Position numbers and translations under genes: made by a program
Shown: positions 18,047 through 26,444 of the stretch, in pieces
Position numbering within the stretch: position 1 is the first letter of the stretch
Layout of the letters: every line of letters begins with the position of its first letter
Source: Taibaiella lutea
GTDB lineage: Bacteria; Bacteroidota; Bacteroidia; Chitinophagales; Chitinophagaceae
Assembly (NCBI RefSeq): GCF_008629695.1
Contig: NZ_VWSH01000001.1
Span: 1,143,990-1,207,989 of the forward strand
Direction of reading: 5' to 3'
DNA: 64,000 nucleotides
Notes under the pieces: generated by a model
The model's input: only the letters and a program-made list of their open reading frames with translations
Database searches by the model: none
Told to the model about the DNA's origin: nothing

Positions 18047-18307
18047 ATGAATTACGAAGAAAAGTTTTCAAAAGCTAAAGTAAAGGAATTGAAAAAATAC
18101 CGCAGTAGAGGTATCAAGCTTTCAATCATTTATAGCATATTGGCTCTTTTAAGCATTATTGTTTTGTTCTTATTCTGTCACAATGAGGACCGTAATTGGT
18201 ATATTATGTTAGTTATAATGCTGTATTTAGCTATGCTTGTTTTTGAATTTATAAGATACAAAATGGATTGTAAAAACGTGGAGATTAATCTTTGGGGAAG
18301 AATATAA
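18047..18307 (+). CDS. Small two-helix membrane protein
   Basis: An 86-residue protein with a basic N-terminus (KAKVKELKKYRSRGIKLS), two hydrophobic helices (about residues 29-46 and 54-70) separated by CHNEDRNW, and a short polar tail. I do not recognise the family. It has a -7 box at a good distance and diverges from the MKYLxLFEEF copy 1 gene. Confidence 0.6.
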   Translation: MNYEEKFSKAKVKELKKYRSRGIKLSIIYSILALLSIIVLFLFCHNEDRNWYIMLVIMLYLAMLVFEFIRYKMDCKNVEINLWGRI

Positions 18308-18316
18308 AATATTGAC

Positions 18317-18553
18317 TTACTCTTTTTCGAATTTTCTCAACCTCTCCTGTAAAAGCTTTATCTTATTTTCAAAATAACTCTTTTTGTTTGGGCACTTACA
18401 GTCTGCGGCTAATTCCTGTAGGGTAAAAAGTACTTTATATGGGTCAATAAATTCAATATCTGAAACTGCTACCTTCACACCTTTAAACACCCTTAAAAAT
18501 TCTTCGGACGAATAAATGTGATGATTGTACTTAATCCAGCAACAAGGTTTCAT
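18317..18553 (-). CDS. Hypothetical 78-aa protein with a small Cys cluster
   Basis: Unrecognised. The N-terminus MKPCCWIKYNHHIYSSEEF and the segment AADCKCPNKKSYF contain four cysteines that could bind metal. The C-terminus is a predicted coiled helix (FENKIKLLQERLRKFEKE). It converges with the small membrane protein gene (9 bp apart). Confidence 0.5.
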   Translation of the reverse strand: MKPCCWIKYNHHIYSSEEFLRVFKGVKVAVSDIEFIDPYKVLFTLQELAADCKCPNKKSYFENKIKLLQERLRKFEKE

Positions 18554-18712
18554 TAGAAATAGTTAATCTACAAAGACATTTAGCAAATTTGAAAGTTCAA
18601 AAAAAACAATATTATGTGCATGACTGACCTAACTGTGTAATTTTCATATACCAATCTGCACGAAAATTACTATATTCGGATGTTGTTTATTAGTTTGATG
18701 CAAAAGTTAAGA

Positions 18713-18750
18713 ATAACAAAAGGGCTCATAATGATAAGCCCTTTTGTTAT
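18713..18750 (-). terminator. Terminator after MKYLxLFEEF copy 2
   Basis: Perfect 14-bp stem ATAACAAAAGGGCT / AGCCCTTTTGTTAT. On the minus strand it lies about 60 nt past the stop at 18813. The surrounding interval 18554-18812 holds nothing else I could support. Confidence 0.75.
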
Positions 18751-18812
18751 ATATAGCTGCGCCATGAGTAAAATATCTTAATTAACTTTCTTTCTTTTTT
18801 CTACTGCTGCAC

Positions 18813-19034
18813 TTACAAGGCTCTATATTTAGCATTCTTCGTACTCTTCCTTATTGCCCAGTCTTCGTGCCCGATATTGTGTTGCCTGAAAAATCTATCA
18901 TTGGCTGCTTCCTCTTCTTCCTCAGTAAGCTCATCATCTTTAGTGTCTTTACTTGTTGTTTTAAGTAAGATTGGGTCTTCGATAGGCTTGCAGAGCGGAT
19001 TATCAAACTCTTCGAATAGGACTAAATATTTCAT
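18813..19034 (-). CDS. Small MKYLxLFEEF protein, copy 2
   Basis: A 73-residue acidic protein starting MKYLVLFEEFDNPLCKPI, then a helical Glu/Asp-rich middle (KDDELTEEEEEAANDRFF) and a basic tail. Outside the first ten residues it does not resemble copy 1, so the shared part is a leader-like N-terminus on different bodies. Similar short starts are known as capsid-targeting peptides of T4-like phages (MKTYQEF-type); the likeness is suggestive only. It has its own terminator. Confidence 0.6.
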   Translation of the reverse strand: MKYLVLFEEFDNPLCKPIEDPILLKTTSKDTKDDELTEEEEEAANDRFFRQHNIGHEDWAIRKSTKNAKYRAL

Positions 19035-19062
19035 GGGTTATATATTAAGTTGTCAAGCTCTT
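19035..19062 (-). promoter_or_regulatory. Conserved element upstream of MKYLxLFEEF copy 2
   Basis: On the gene strand: AAAGAGCTTGACAACTTAAT then ATATAACCC and the ATG. With one gap, it differs from the copy 1 element at only a few positions over about 30 nt. Confidence 0.55.
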
Positions 19063-19181
19063 TCTTATGGTGAGAATAAGAAGCAATGCATTAAGGGTTG
19101 CAGTAAAGCAATAATTTACTATTTTGCTGATTGAAAGACAATTACAATGTTCCCTACAAAAAAACGCATCTTATTTATTTG

Positions 19182-19436
19182 ATGAAACTGTTACTTGTTA
19201 AGTCAAACCCCATTGAAGGTGTGACATTACTGGAGATTTTTGAGGCACAATATTCCGAAGATAGGAAAGTGTATCCAGTGAGTGTGGATGGTTATTATAT
19301 GATGCTGGAGAAGTCCGAGGTAGGTTGGACAAAGAAGGGAATGGCTTTCTTGTTTCCTCCGGAGGTGATAGAATATATTATCGGGTTGCTTGAGAATTAC
19401 GAGTTGAAAGGCAGCATTGATGAATCGGTTATTTGA
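19182..19436 (+). CDS. Hypothetical 84-aa protein
   Basis: Unrecognised. The first in-frame ATG gives MKLLLVKSNPIEGVTLLEI; the frame stays open to a TTG at 19131, so a start there (101 aa) is possible. The body contains VDGYYMMLEKSEVGWTKKG and a hydrophobic helix PPEVIEYIIGLLENYE. No membrane segment. A stem-loop terminator lies about 105 bp downstream. Confidence 0.5.
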   Translation: MKLLLVKSNPIEGVTLLEIFEAQYSEDRKVYPVSVDGYYMMLEKSEVGWTKKGMAFLFPPEVIEYIIGLLENYELKGSIDESVI

Positions 19437-19540
19437 AAGCACAAACCTTTCACAATAGATGCAATACGCAGGAACTTAATTGAAGCTGTCATGTTGTATT
19501 ATGAACAGTTTCTTTTTCATAGAATGTTGACGTTTCGATT

Positions 19541-19568
19541 CAAAGGGTGCTTATTAGGCACCCTTTTG
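19541..19568 (+). terminator. Rho-independent terminator
   Basis: Stem CAAAGGGTGC / GCACCCTTTTG with loop TTATTAG and a T-containing tail, downstream of the 84-aa gene. Confidence 0.7.
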
Positions 19569-19609
19569 AATTTTCTATTGGAAAAATAAAATTGAATTAT
19601 TAAGTTATT

Positions 19610-19617
19610 TATATTTG
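19610..19617 (+). promoter_or_regulatory. -7 box (TATATTTG) of small paralogue A
   Basis: TANNTTTG match 50 bp before the 65-aa gene; a TTG lies 15 bp further upstream, slightly close for a -33 element. Confidence 0.5.
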
Positions 19618-19667
19618 TAACACAAGTAGGGTCGGATTAGTGAGGAATCTACAATACATCAAGGGTT

Positions 19668-19865
19668 ATGTCAGAAGAAAAAAATGTCCAATTAGAGTTA
19701 TTGTATAATCAGTATCAGGATGTTCTCAGGAATGGAATGGTAGATGATGCGATTAAACATGGTCAGACATATTTTACGTTTCTTCATGGTGAAATGACCC
19801 AAGCAGATAAAGAACAACTACAGAACGATATATTGCTTTGCGCTGCCAAGAACAAAGGTGAATGA
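19668..19865 (+). CDS. Small tandem paralogue A (65 aa)
   Basis: A helical, acidic protein of unknown function, MSEEKNVQLELLYNQYQDVL at the start. It is homologous to the next gene: both have a LYN-x-Y segment, a GELYF/GQTYF-like core, FLHGEMTQADKEQLQNDILL (here) matched by SLHDGEMTHEERDQIQMDVL, and a C-terminal CA-x-K. They arose by tandem duplication and have since diverged. Each copy has its own -7 box, so they are separate transcription units. Confidence 0.6.
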   Translation: MSEEKNVQLELLYNQYQDVLRNGMVDDAIKHGQTYFTFLHGEMTQADKEQLQNDILLCAAKNKGE

Positions 19866-19908
19866 TTTTATTTGTGATTTGTTTCACTTTAGCAATAGTT
19901 AATTTTAA

Positions 19909-19916
19909 TACTTTTG
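19909..19916 (+). promoter_or_regulatory. -7 box (TACTTTTG) of small paralogue B
   Basis: TANNTTTG match 64 bp before the 66-aa gene, giving a leader similar in length to that of paralogue A. Confidence 0.5.
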
Positions 19917-19980
19917 TACTGCTTTAGCGGTCTTAGCGGTTAATTCTACTCCAGCGTTTTTCTAATCAAAGAGAAAGCCA

Positions 19981-20181
19981 ATGTCTGGAGGGGTTGAAAT
20001 AGACGTAGAGTCATTATATAATCGGTACCGTACTGCGATTAGAAATAATGATATAGAGGAAATCCTTAGAGTTGGTGAATTATATTTCAGTTCCCTGCAC
20101 GATGGAGAAATGACTCATGAAGAGCGGGACCAGATACAAATGGATGTCTTAATGTGTGCTGTAAATAAAACTTCTCAATAA
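19981..20181 (+). CDS. Small tandem paralogue B (66 aa)
   Basis: The second copy of the small helical family: MSGGVEIDVESLYNRYRTAI, then GELYFSSLHDGEMTHEERDQ and the end CAVNKTSQ. The pattern of conserved Tyr, Glu-Met-Thr and the Cys-Ala pair shows purifying selection on both copies, supporting them as real genes despite their size. Function unknown. Confidence 0.6.
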   Translation: MSGGVEIDVESLYNRYRTAIRNNDIEEILRVGELYFSSLHDGEMTHEERDQIQMDVLMCAVNKTSQ

Positions 20182-20190
20182 TAGTCTTAC

Positions 20191-20403
20191 TCACTTTTTA
20201 AGTAATTTTTTGGTTTCACTTATTGAATCCCGCATCCTTTGTTGAAGCTCGTCATTTTTCTTAGCTAAAGCTTTTCTTTTCTCAATCATATCCTTCAATG
20301 AAAGCTCTATACTGGGCTTCTTAATCTTTAGGTTCTTCTTATCATTCAAAGTCTTTGCTACAATGGACTGATAGACCTTAAAGCTACCGAGTGTGTTAAT
20401 CAT
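20191..20403 (-). CDS. Hypothetical 70-aa coiled-coil protein
   Basis: A basic, helical protein (SLKDMIEKRKALAKKNDELQ, then QRMRDSISETKKLLKK) with a likely C-terminal coiled coil. No family recognised. It converges with paralogue B, 9 bp apart. Reality as a gene is moderately likely. Confidence 0.45.
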   Translation of the reverse strand: MINTLGSFKVYQSIVAKTLNDKKNLKIKKPSIELSLKDMIEKRKALAKKNDELQQRMRDSISETKKLLKK

Positions 20404-20471
20404 AACGCAAAGGTACTCCTAAATATACAATGAAGCAGCCCGAATTAATCAAATAATATCGGGCTGCTTGC

Positions 20472-20717
20472 TTACCTATTGTTAGTTGAATTATTCTTTT
20501 TGAACTTGTATGAATCCTCAATTCCTTTCCCTGTAAGCTTTAAGATATAATAGTCATTCTTAAAGCTGCTGAAATCCATCAACATGCCGTTGCCACCTTT
20601 TGAGGCTTTAAATGTTTCGTTGTGGACCATTCTTCCTGCAATATCGTAAACTTGACAAGTAACATCCGCTTCTGCCACTAAACTATAGTATCGGAACATT
20701 TCGGTGTTGGGCGGCAT
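20472..20717 (-). pseudogene. Relic of a T9SS type A C-terminal sorting domain
   Basis: The 81-residue reading frame (open upstream without an ATG to about 20762, reading IFKQFQFGIYLMPPN) is the tail of a T9SS-secreted protein. YSLVAEADVTCQVYDIAGRM, then VHNETFKASKGGNGMLMDFS and NDYYILKLTGKGIEDSYKFK, follows the por-secretion C-terminal domain pattern. The normal entry motif (IYPNP) is degraded to IYLMPPN, and there is no signal peptide or passenger domain. It is a stranded fragment of a formerly larger secreted protein. Confidence 0.65.
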
Positions 20718-20903
20718 TAGGTAAATGCCAAATTGAAATTGTTTAAAGATTGAAATTAATTTTCAACTACGTAGATATTAATGAATGGATTTTTAATTAG
20801 TGAGAATACTGTGTCATCTTGGCCAAAAACAAAACTATATACTAATATGATTACAGTGAACAAGTCGAACATAATTATTTAAGTTAGACTTTTCCTGTAA
20901 GGA

Positions 20904-22496
20904 TTAATATAGTTTGATTTCAAATTCCAAAGTTGTAATTTGATTATCCTTAATCGTTAAGAATATCAAGTTCTCTTTTTCGTTTTCGTATCCATACACA
21001 TCAATGTTCACATAATTGTATTTTGTTGACTCTGAATATGGGTATAGGTTTTTTTCAGGTTTGGAGTAATTTGCTATAATTGCGCTGTTATGAAATTTTC
21101 CTTCAACTTTGTGCTTTTCATCGCCATTTTCCCAAGAAAGAACGATTGAGTCGCCATTAATATCCACCTTAACAGGTGACTGACCATAAGTGAATTCACT
21201 TCTATTATCAAATCTTGCTTTCGTTGAAAACAAACAATTACCAAGCTCACTAAAAAATTTATATTTCTGCTTTGCTGTTTTATTATATACCTCTTCAAGT
21301 TTTTCTTCAACCTCCAGTTGGTCTTTTAAATAGGATGATACTCTTGCTACATTAGTATCAACTATTTCATACGTTTCACATTGTTTTAAATAATCTTGTG
21401 CTTCTTCCATAAAGCCGCATTCAATTAACTTATATGCTATATTTGATGCAGCTAATGTACTCTCCGCTTTAAAGGCATTTTTGTAATTTTTAATTGCCTT
21501 CCCTTTCATGTTTAATTTTTCATAAGCTACGCCAGCATTATTTGAAGCACTTGAATTGTTATTATTAACCATTAATAATTTTTGGTATAAGAACAACGAC
21601 AAATCAACAAAATTCTTGTCTATCTGTAAATATCTAAATGCTGAGTCAAACATTAATGATGTACTATTAGGTACCATTTCTAAAGCCTTCTGATATGCAA
21701 ATGTCTCCAGTAAATCATTTCCTTCTTTTTTATAAAATAAAGCAATGCTTTTATATAACTCTGATTTAGAAGACTTGCTATTTATCGAATCTATATTTTC
21801 TAATAATATGGTTATAGATTTGTTTTTTTCGCCTTGCTCGAAGTAAATTGTTGACATTTCAGAAACAATTATTTGTTTAGCATTATCTTCTTTTGTCAGT
21901 TGTAATGAATGTGTAAGTAAAGATATCGCTTTAGTAAAGTCATTCGAATCTTTATAAAATCCACTCAAATAATACATTGCATAACTTTTTTGTTCATCAT
22001 TATTTAAACCTGAAATATATTTTTCCAATTCTTCAAACGCAGTTGTATCTCCATGATGATATCTCCAATAATAACCCCACACCCTTGACTTATTGATTTT
22101 CTCTGGGTCACTTTCATCCAATGTTTGTTTTTCAACCAACTCATTAAAACGCTTAAAATCCCTCACTGACAAAAGGCCAAAGTATGAATTGCTACGGTCA
22201 TCATCTGATTCGTCGACTATTGGAATCTTGTCTTCATTTAGTATCGCATTATCAATTTCAGTCATTTTCATTCTTGGTTGAACAGATACAGAAGATTCAA
22301 CTGTTTCTACTGTTTTTTTACTTGCATGAACCTCTACTTCATGATTACCTGTTTTAACTCTTATTTGAGTAACTCTTGAAAGAGATTTCCATATTGTTTT
22401 CCATTTAATTATAAAAACAACGATGATGAAAGAAACAAGTAAAAATGGCCACTGTGCTCCTATTGTCTTGATAATTTCTATAGTATTTGTATTCAT
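20904..22496 (-). CDS. Membrane-anchored TPR-repeat protein
   Basis: A 530-residue protein with one N-terminal membrane helix (about residues 15-31, PFLLVSFIIVVFIIKWK). A tetratricopeptide-like helical region follows (about 140-400; for example AISLLTHSLQLTKEDNAKQI, then ASNNAGVAYEKLNMKGKAIK). The C-terminal domain (about 400-530) is beta-rich (VDINGDSIVLSWENGDEKHK). The arrangement suggests an inner-membrane scaffold or sensor facing the cytosol. It lies downstream of the DUF3800 gene on the same strand. AT content and codon use fit the island rather than the core. Confidence 0.7.
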   Translation of the reverse strand: MNTNTIEIIKTIGAQWPFLLVSFIIVVFIIKWKTIWKSLSRVTQIRVKTGNHEVEVHASKKTVETVESSVSVQPRMKMTEIDNAILNEDKIPIVDESDDDRSNSYFGLLSVRDFKRFNELVEKQTLDESDPEKINKSRVWGYYWRYHHGDTTAFEELEKYISGLNNDEQKSYAMYYLSGFYKDSNDFTKAISLLTHSLQLTKEDNAKQIIVSEMSTIYFEQGEKNKSITILLENIDSINSKSSKSELYKSIALFYKKEGNDLLETFAYQKALEMVPNSTSLMFDSAFRYLQIDKNFVDLSLFLYQKLLMVNNNNSSASNNAGVAYEKLNMKGKAIKNYKNAFKAESTLAASNIAYKLIECGFMEEAQDYLKQCETYEIVDTNVARVSSYLKDQLEVEEKLEEVYNKTAKQKYKFFSELGNCLFSTKARFDNRSEFTYGQSPVKVDINGDSIVLSWENGDEKHKVEGKFHNSAIIANYSKPEKNLYPYSESTKYNYVNIDVYGYENEKENLIFLTIKDNQITTLEFEIKLY

Positions 22497-22530
22497 TCAT
22501 CTTAAATTTTGAGGAGAAAATTATTTATTG

Positions 22531-22717
22531 TTATTTATTCGGATTATCTATTAGCTCTTGTATTTTATTCAATAAATTCTTTGCTTCTGTAGCGAAAAGT
22601 TCTTCATCTAAAAATTCTTGAAATAACCCAGTTTTTGAGTAATCCAATTGAGATTTAATAACATCATGATGGCCTTGCCATTTCAGCCATATGTATTGAT
22701 TATTTAAATTTCGAAAT
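22531..22717 (-). pseudogene. Start-less coding fragment overlapping the end of the DUF3800 gene
   Basis: An open frame of about 60 codons reads YIWLKWQGHHDVIKSQLDYS then KTGLFQEFLDEELFATEAKN and LLNKIQELIDNPNK before a stop. Its composition is typical of real protein, but it has no ATG, GTG or TTG start and overlaps the 3' end of the DUF3800 gene in another frame. It is best read as a 5'-truncated remnant, or less likely as a frameshift extension. Confidence 0.45.
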
Positions 22718-23851
22718 TAGCTTTTCAATTGCTTTGAATTCCTGTGGTTGTAAAACATCTATATCATTTGAACTCGCAAGCATTACAGTATCTCTTAATT
22801 TTTCAATTCTTTTAAGCATAGGGATTATTACTTGTTTACCATGATTTACAAATTTGTGTAAATCTTCTTTACTTGATGGTAGCTTATATCCCATTTCCCC
22901 ACTGCTGCTACTTGAAATTATTACTCCTTTATCTCTCAATTTTGCAATGACTTTTGTTCTAAAAGCATGCACGGTGAGTTGTGGTACTCTTCCAGCATTT
23001 AAGTGGCGCAACAGCTCATTAGTCGAAATGTACTTTTGCTTGCTGTAATTATTGAAGTAAAGAAGGAGCAATTTAGCACAGTTAACTTGGTCGATATCAT
23101 CCTGCTTTTTAATCTCTTTGGATGCGATAAAATGATTAGCAGAATTGACAGCCATACTTGCTATTCTTTCATCAAAGGCAATATCCAAAGGAGTACTTGA
23201 TAATTGATAGCTTGTAACTTCTTGAGGAAAGTGATTTATACTGGAAAGCCTTGGCCTAAGAATCTGTAAGAATTCTGTTCTATTATTACTCATATTATTT
23301 TCATCAAAACAATGGCCTAAAGTGCCTGCTATAATATCAGCTAATTGAATGAAATTACTGTTCTTACTACTTATGAATTCAAATTGGGACTTTGAAAATA
23401 AATCTCCTGTATGATTTGTTTGAACGTATTTCTTGAACTGCCTCATAAAGTCATTGGCTCCATGTTCATCCACTGCAAGTTTCAAATCTGGAAAATTCTT
23501 GAACAATTCACTGTAGACAAGACCATTCAGGAACTTGTAAAATGAAGCTTTATACTTAAACCCTTCCGAGTAAAGCTTTCTCTTATCAGCTACTACTGCA
23601 TAAATACTGAAATCGAGAGCGACCAATTCTCTAAGAATTAATTTTCTTCTTTTATCGTTCTTACTTATTCCAGAGGACTTCATTTCTCCTGTTTGAAAAT
23701 ATTTCTTTCGAATTTCCTCCAGCTTGAGTTCTGTTTCTGATATATTTTCTTCGTTGAATATAACGCTTGCAACAATGAAGTGTGTCGTCTGACTTTCAAA
23801 ATCAAAGGAATTATTCCCATACTCGTCCGCGAAAGCAACTTTATTATACAT
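22700..23851 (-). CDS. DUF3800 family protein with C-terminal extension
   Basis: A 383-residue protein. Start MYNKVAFADEYGNNSFDF is chosen because it follows a -7 box by 15 bp. The DUF3800 core has the acidic residues of an RNase H-like fold: FADEYG at the N-terminus, LKLAVDEHGAN in the middle, and NFIQLADIIAGTLGH. DUF3800 proteins are common in mobile and defence-rich regions and are suspected nucleases; no activity is proven. The last 150 residues (from about 235) are an extra helical domain with a winged-helix look (YISTNELLRHLNAGRVPQLT). A second, shorter DUF3800 gene lies at 27029-27721. Confidence 0.78.
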   Translation of the reverse strand: MYNKVAFADEYGNNSFDFESQTTHFIVASVIFNEENISETELKLEEIRKKYFQTGEMKSSGISKNDKRRKLILRELVALDFSIYAVVADKRKLYSEGFKYKASFYKFLNGLVYSELFKNFPDLKLAVDEHGANDFMRQFKKYVQTNHTGDLFSKSQFEFISSKNSNFIQLADIIAGTLGHCFDENNMSNNRTEFLQILRPRLSSINHFPQEVTSYQLSSTPLDIAFDERIASMAVNSANHFIASKEIKKQDDIDQVNCAKLLLLYFNNYSKQKYISTNELLRHLNAGRVPQLTVHAFRTKVIAKLRDKGVIISSSSSGEMGYKLPSSKEDLHKFVNHGKQVIIPMLKRIEKLRDTVMLASSNDIDVLQPQEFKAIEKLISKFK

Positions 23852-23866
23852 AGTAATGGATTTAAG

Positions 23867-23874
23867 CAAATATA
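23867..23874 (-). promoter_or_regulatory. -7 box (TATATTTG, minus strand) of the DUF3800 gene
   Basis: TANNTTTG match 15 bp before the chosen start; a TTG lies 22 bp upstream, within the accepted -33 spacing. Confidence 0.55.
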
Positions 23875-24018
23875 CATTTGATTTATTTCACTATCACAAT
23901 ATAGATTTCAACTTAATGTTCATAATTAAGTATGGATAAAGCATTAGCATAGTTGCTTTATTATTTTGATATATGTTTATGTTTTGTATTTTCACTTCAA
24001 TAAAACCAAACATCACTT

Positions 24019-25005
24019 ATGGACTCACTTCAAGATTTTTTTAAAGAATTTAAAAATCGGATAGCTAATCCTATTTTCTTCTCTTTCATTATTGCTTGGC
24101 TACTATGGAACTGGAAGGTCACTGTAGGCTTCCTGATGTATAATCAGGATACATTGAAGAATTACGGTTATTTCAATTACAGCTATTTGATTACTGAAAA
24201 CGCATCATGGGAAAATTATTTCTATCATCCGTTATGTAGTGCATTATTTTATACAATTTTATTCCCCCCTATAAGAGTGGGTATAATAGCTTTTTTAAGT
24301 TGGATGGATAGAATCAATACGTGGTCAAAAAAGAAAATCATGAAGAACGCAACTGTACCAATGAGACGTTTTATGAAAGAAACGGAAAGAACAGATGGGC
24401 TTTCAAAAAAGCTTGAGGACTTATATACAAAGGATTCTGCTATTAAAGACGAAAATGATGATTTAAAAAGTAAACTTAATGATGAAATGAATATAAGTGC
24501 ACAGCAAAGTACTCAATTAAGAAATTTTACTGAGGAAGTTCTTTCTCTGAATAACAATATTGGTGATTTGAAAAATAAACTCTTATTAAGTGAAGAGCGT
24601 ATTCAGCTTTATTCAAAGCAATTTGACCAAACGTTAATTAATGGGGTATGGGAGATTGTTTACAAATGTAAAGAAGAGCCATCATTAAGAAACTTTTCAG
24701 GTGAAACTATTTCTGAACGAATTGTTGTAAGTATTAAGGATGGAAAATTTTATAATAAAATTCCATCTGGTTCAGAATTTATTTGGGCTTATATATTAGC
24801 CTTCAATTATAGTTATTTTGAAAAAACGGTCAACCTGACTCTGCGAATCAGTGAAGATAAATATATTCAGTATGATGAAGGTAAGTCAAGAATTTATTTT
24901 CAAACATTAACTATTCTCCACCATTTAGAGGATGGGCATATAGGAAAGATGACTGGAATTGATAGTGATTTATGTGATGTCAGTTATACGATGTTGGTGA
25001 ATTAA
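24019..25005 (+). CDS. Two-helix membrane protein with cytosolic coiled coil
   Basis: A 328-residue protein of unknown family. The amphipathic start DSLQDFFKEFKNRIANPIFF leads into a membrane helix (about 19-38). A second helix lies near 70-92 (LCSALFYTILFPPIRVGIIAF). Residues about 125-205 form a long coiled coil (KKLEDLYTKDSAIKDENDDL). A beta-rich C-terminal domain (about 210-328, GVWEIVYKCKEEPS) could be the sensing part. It is first in a three-gene operon with a predicted nuclease and a helical protein (gaps 30 and 23 bp). Confidence 0.7.
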   Translation: MDSLQDFFKEFKNRIANPIFFSFIIAWLLWNWKVTVGFLMYNQDTLKNYGYFNYSYLITENASWENYFYHPLCSALFYTILFPPIRVGIIAFLSWMDRINTWSKKKIMKNATVPMRRFMKETERTDGLSKKLEDLYTKDSAIKDENDDLKSKLNDEMNISAQQSTQLRNFTEEVLSLNNNIGDLKNKLLLSEERIQLYSKQFDQTLINGVWEIVYKCKEEPSLRNFSGETISERIVVSIKDGKFYNKIPSGSEFIWAYILAFNYSYFEKTVNLTLRISEDKYIQYDEGKSRIYFQTLTILHHLEDGHIGKMTGIDSDLCDVSYTMLVN

Positions 25006-25035
25006 ACTATAAAATAACTTAAAGACAAACCACCT

Positions 25036-25626
25036 ATGAATGCCGCAGAACGCCTTGTTGAAATCTATTATCGGCAAAAAAGATGCTTTACTATATCGGA
25101 TGTAAAAGTATTATCTGGTAATAATCGCCAAATTGATTTGCTTGTCTATGACGGGAAAGAAAAATTACACTACCATGTTGAAGTAAGTGTTTCTCATGAT
25201 ATGAAGTGGGCACCTACACTTGACGATATTTATCATCGGATGCACTACAAGTTTTTTGGTGCAGTTAAGTTTGGTAAGGAAGATAATAAGAATAGTGATT
25301 CTGGGAGGGGTAAAACTTATTTGGAATCAATAAAAGCGACCTACAAAGATTACAATATCGATTATAAAGAAGTGGTAAGAGTTTATTGTGCGTGGTGTTT
25401 AAAAACAGAAAATGATTATGCTAACTTACCTAAATGGAAAGAAGAAATGGGTAAGTTGTTTGACTTGAAAGCTGATAAGTTCGAGATATTGTCATTAAAG
25501 AATGATGTTATTCCAAGCTTGTTCGAAAAGCCTGGGAAATCGAATTATGAGGATGAGCTACTTAGGTGTATAAGTCTCTTCGATGCATCAGGAGTATATC
25601 ATCGACAGAATAATTTGCAATTATAG
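25036..25626 (+). CDS. Predicted PD-(D/E)XK-like nuclease
   Basis: A 196-residue protein. NRQIDLLVYDGKEKLHYHVE then VSVSH fits a restriction-endonuclease-like core: an Asp on the second strand (QIDLLVYD) and an Asp/Glu-containing third strand (YHVEVSVS), with Ser where Lys is usual, so activity is uncertain. The rest is mixed alpha/beta with YCAWCLKTEND. It is the middle gene of the operon 24019-26309 and may be the effector of a membrane-linked module. Confidence 0.55.
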   Translation: MNAAERLVEIYYRQKRCFTISDVKVLSGNNRQIDLLVYDGKEKLHYHVEVSVSHDMKWAPTLDDIYHRMHYKFFGAVKFGKEDNKNSDSGRGKTYLESIKATYKDYNIDYKEVVRVYCAWCLKTENDYANLPKWKEEMGKLFDLKADKFEILSLKNDVIPSLFEKPGKSNYEDELLRCISLFDASGVYHRQNNLQL

Positions 25627-25649
25627 ATTCAATCAGTAAAAATCAAGAC

Positions 25650-26309
25650 ATGAAAAAAATACAGACTTTATTGCAAATTCTAAAAGAAAAAAAATTGCAA
25701 GAACTATATACCGAAGCCACAGAAATAGGTGTTGAAGTTTTGAAGATAGTTGAGGATGTTGACATAGGTTATTTAAACACAGGTATAAAGACTCTGCTGT
25801 TACCAAACAAAATCAAAGAGTATTTTTTTATAAAGAAAATAACTCGCTTTATCAAGGAACTTGGCTCAATCCCAGATGATAAGAGAATAGAATTCATTAT
25901 AAAGATGGAGGATGAAGAACTGGATTCCAAAGTGGGCGAAACAACCTTAATAATACTGGATAAGTTAGAGAGAGAAGAGAAGGCAACTTTATTGGGTAGA
26001 TTGTTTAAAGCATACCTTGAGCAAAAAATTGATAAGGAAGACTTCTTGCGTATGAGCATTATGATAGAACGAGCTTTCTTAGAAGATTTAATTGAATTCG
26101 GGAAAAATCAACCAAGTATTTTTGGTCTAAAATCACAAACACGAATTAACCTATATGTTGTGGGATTGCTCAATCAAGTAATAGATGACCGTAAGGATTT
26201 TAATAACTATATTGAACGTAAAGCTAATGTCACATCTAACCATCCTCCTGTCTTTAAGTACAAAGTCAATGAATACGGAGAAATGATAAAGAAATATTGC
26301 TTTGAATAA
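25650..26309 (+). CDS. Hypothetical helical protein, operon partner
   Basis: A 219-residue, almost wholly helical protein (KEKKLQELYTEATEIGVEVL, then MIERAFLEDLIEFGKNQPSI). A hydrophobic central stretch, GYLNTGIKTLLLPNKIKEYF, recalls toxin-like or membrane-associating helices but is not a clear transmembrane segment. I do not recognise it. It is last in the operon and is followed by the small RNA locus. Confidence 0.6.
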   Translation: MKKIQTLLQILKEKKLQELYTEATEIGVEVLKIVEDVDIGYLNTGIKTLLLPNKIKEYFFIKKITRFIKELGSIPDDKRIEFIIKMEDEELDSKVGETTLIILDKLEREEKATLLGRLFKAYLEQKIDKEDFLRMSIMIERAFLEDLIEFGKNQPSIFGLKSQTRINLYVVGLLNQVIDDRKDFNNYIERKANVTSNHPPVFKYKVNEYGEMIKKYCFE

Positions 26310-26431
26310 TTTTCAAATGATTTCATTATTGAAAAATGCAATATAAGGCTGTACTAATCAGAATTGAAATCTCGATTTATTGTTTTTTAAAAATAATATA
26401 TAAATAGGTACATTTTTTTCCAAAAAAATTG

Positions 26432-26439
26432 TATCTTTG
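26432..26439 (+). promoter_or_regulatory. -7 box (TATCTTTG) of the small RNA
   Basis: Strong TANNTTTG match; transcription would begin about 5-8 bp downstream, at the first hairpin of the RNA. The DNA upstream is T- and A-rich with no clear -33. Confidence 0.6.
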
Positions 26440-26444
26440 TGCTG

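Noticed and set aside
22531-23851. Programmed frameshift joining the start-less ORF to the DUF3800 protein
   Set aside because: No slippery heptamer or downstream hairpin was seen in the short overlap; a remnant is simpler.
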